64,000 nt of DNA. Source: Chryseobacterium gilvum. GTDB taxonomy: Bacteria > Bacteroidota > Bacteroidia > Flavobacteriales > Weeksellaceae. Numbering within the stretch: the first letter of the stretch is position 1; every line of letters starts with the position of its first letter. Location of the stretch: the NCBI RefSeq assembly GCF_025628965.1, contig NZ_JAOTEN010000005.1, forward strand, positions 111,995-175,994, read 5' to 3'. Position numbers and translations under genes: made by a program. Shown here piece after piece: positions 62,990-64,000 of the stretch. The notes beneath the pieces were generated by a model. That model searched no databases, was not told where the DNA came from, and worked only from the letters and a program-made list of their open reading frames with translations.

Positions 62990-64000
62990 TGTGGTAGAAT
63001 TTTTTTGTTAGCATTTATTTGCTCATTTAGTGGACGTATAGGGAGTTTATTATTTCTTAAAATTTTTGTCCCGTTAGATATAATTAAGGAATTCGGCATC
63101 AATCCGGCTCCGGGATTAGGAACAGTTCCATCAAAAACATAATTAATTACATCATTTCTTGTCTGTGTTGTCATTTTAATTCCGCTGGAATCAACAAATT
63201 CAATAGCTCTATCCATTGTTTTAGCCTGAGAGTTTATCAGTTGAACATCATTCGTTGCATTTACATAATTCTTGTTACTTTTAAAAGTATCTGAAATATT
63301 AACACCTAAATCAATCAAAGCTAATAGTTCTTGTGCTCCTCCTGCTGCTGCATTTAGTTTGTCATAATTTTTTATCATTTTGTTGGTCATTTCCAAACCT
63401 CTTTTTGTGGTGGTAAATTTTTGGCTGTCCATACTTTCCGGAGTTTCCTGTACATTTTCCATTGTCGCTCCGTTTGGTGTAGGACCGCTATACTTATACG
63501 AGTTTAACCTTAAACCTGATGAGCCATCGGATATTCTTGCGCCACCGGGATTATATCCTTTTGTAGTCAGTCCAATATCTCCAGCTGTGAAGGTTGCTTT
63601 TCCATTACTTATTTGTGAAGCAGGGGCTCGAACAACTCTCATTGCATTACCCTGAATAGCAAAAAAACCGGTATGATTTTCTAATAATTCAAGGCCTTCT
63701 AATTCCACACCCAATCCTAATTTATTCTCTTGAAACGCATAAGTACTATTATAAGCATACTTTTCACTTAAAGGATCAATATTAAAGAATCTCCCGATTG
63801 ATGGATCATAATTTCTCCATTTAAAAGAGTTCCAACCGGTTTCGTCCTGCTTCTCCTGTCCTTGGAAACCGTATTTATACGCAGGGTTTCCACCATTTGC
63901 GTTGTATCCTTCATGCTTCAACCCAAACGGATAATAATTATTTTCTTCAAGAACTTCTGCGCTGCTGTTTGCATTTTTAAAATAACTGAGCCTTACATTT
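62986..64000 (-). CDS. RHS/YD-repeat protein, C-terminal part, 5' end outside window
   Basis: The frame is open to the right edge of the window, so the N-terminal repeats and any delivery signal are not visible; at least 338 residues are seen. The RHS core motif is clear: NNYYPFGLKHEGYN, KYGFQGQEKQDETGW and then WRNYDPSIGRFFNIDPLS followed by YAYNSTYAFQENK. Behind this conserved core come about 250 residues with no YD repeats, the typical place of a variable toxin domain. It has TTKRGLEMTNKMIKNYDKL and QTRNDVINYVFDGTVPNPG but no nuclease or deaminase motif I recognise. In Bacteroidota many such proteins are also secreted by T9SS or act without toxicity, so toxin activity is inferred. Confidence 0.75.
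   Translation of the reverse strand, partial: NVRLSYFKNANSSAEVLEENNYYPFGLKHEGYNANGGNPAYKYGFQGQEKQDETGWNSFKWRNYDPSIGRFFNIDPLSEKYAYNSTYAFQENKLGLGVELEGLELLENHTGFFAIQGNAMRVVRAPASQISNGKATFTAGDIGLTTKGYNPGGARISDGSSGLRLNSYKYSGPTPNGATMENVQETPESMDSQKFTTTKRGLEMTNKMIKNYDKLNAAAGGAQELLALIDLGVNISDTFKSNKNYVNATNDVQLINSQAKTMDRAIEFVDSSGIKMTTQTRNDVINYVFDGTVPNPGAGLMPNSLIISNGTKILRNNKLPIRPLNEQINANKKILPQ

Overview
The window is AT-rich chromosomal DNA from a flavobacterium (Bacteroidota), most likely Chryseobacterium or a close relative. The evidence is: many type IX secretion (T9SS) type A and type B C-terminal signals; GEVED, FN3 and FISUMP surface proteins; the lineage family order acpP-fabF-rnc-IPExxxVDY-pyk; DUF3467 after rpoC; and promoters of the Bacteroidota form TTG-N19/20-TAnnTTTG in front of rpsU, the tRNAs, rplK and the rpoB leader. 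The genus is an inference from these families, not from a database search.

Layout. 1-5.8 kb: the end of a thioredoxin-fold protein, rlmD, a large zinc metalloprotease, a DUF6452/DUF6048 pair and a decayed T9SS signal remnant. 5.9-13.6 kb: two large T9SS cargo proteins, a reprolysin-like protease and a 1492-residue FN3/GEVED protein. 13.6-16.8 kb (minus strand): ruvB, a PaiB-like protein, an MBL-fold hydrolase and coaE. 16.9-20.5 kb: hutI-hutG (histidine degradation) and a succinate-semialdehyde-type dehydrogenase. 20.5-24.7 kb (minus): acpP-fabF-rnc-IPExxxVDY-pyk. 25.2-27.4 kb (minus): a Crp/Fnr regulator, a DUF4267 membrane protein and two cupins. 27.6-32.7 kb: a YcxB-like protein, tmRNA (minus) and a 1276-residue T9SS type B protein built of tandem repeats. 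33-35.5 kb: rpsU, a Xer recombinase, a ribosome hibernation factor and seven tRNAs that include a duplicated Thr-Tyr-Gly trio. 35.7-39.3 kb: a two-component system and a doubled DUF4394 surface lipoprotein.

39.6-57.8 kb is the translation/transcription core: tuf, tRNA-Trp, secE, nusG, rplK, rplA, rplJ, rplL, then rpoB, rpoC and DUF3467. Three secreted-protein genes (44.4-48.7 kb) sit between rplL and rpoB, and rpoB has its own promoter and a long leader that can fold end to end. 58-61.8 kb holds a Crp/Fnr regulator followed by a tightly packed envelope operon (DUF5777 barrel, single-haem lipoprotein, YceI, exported ankyrin protein, T9SS protein). A perfect CRP/FNR-type palindrome lies in the operon's promoter. 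The window ends, on the minus strand, in the C-terminal part of an RHS/YD-repeat protein coupled to two paralogous lipoproteins, a layout that resembles a polymorphic toxin with candidate immunity proteins.

The best leads for something undescribed are the structured rpoB leader, the surface-gene insertion between rplL and rpoB, the Crp/Fnr-controlled redox/ankyrin operon, and the RHS tail with its duplicated lipoproteins. I saw no CRISPR array, rRNA gene, complete insertion sequence or prophage.
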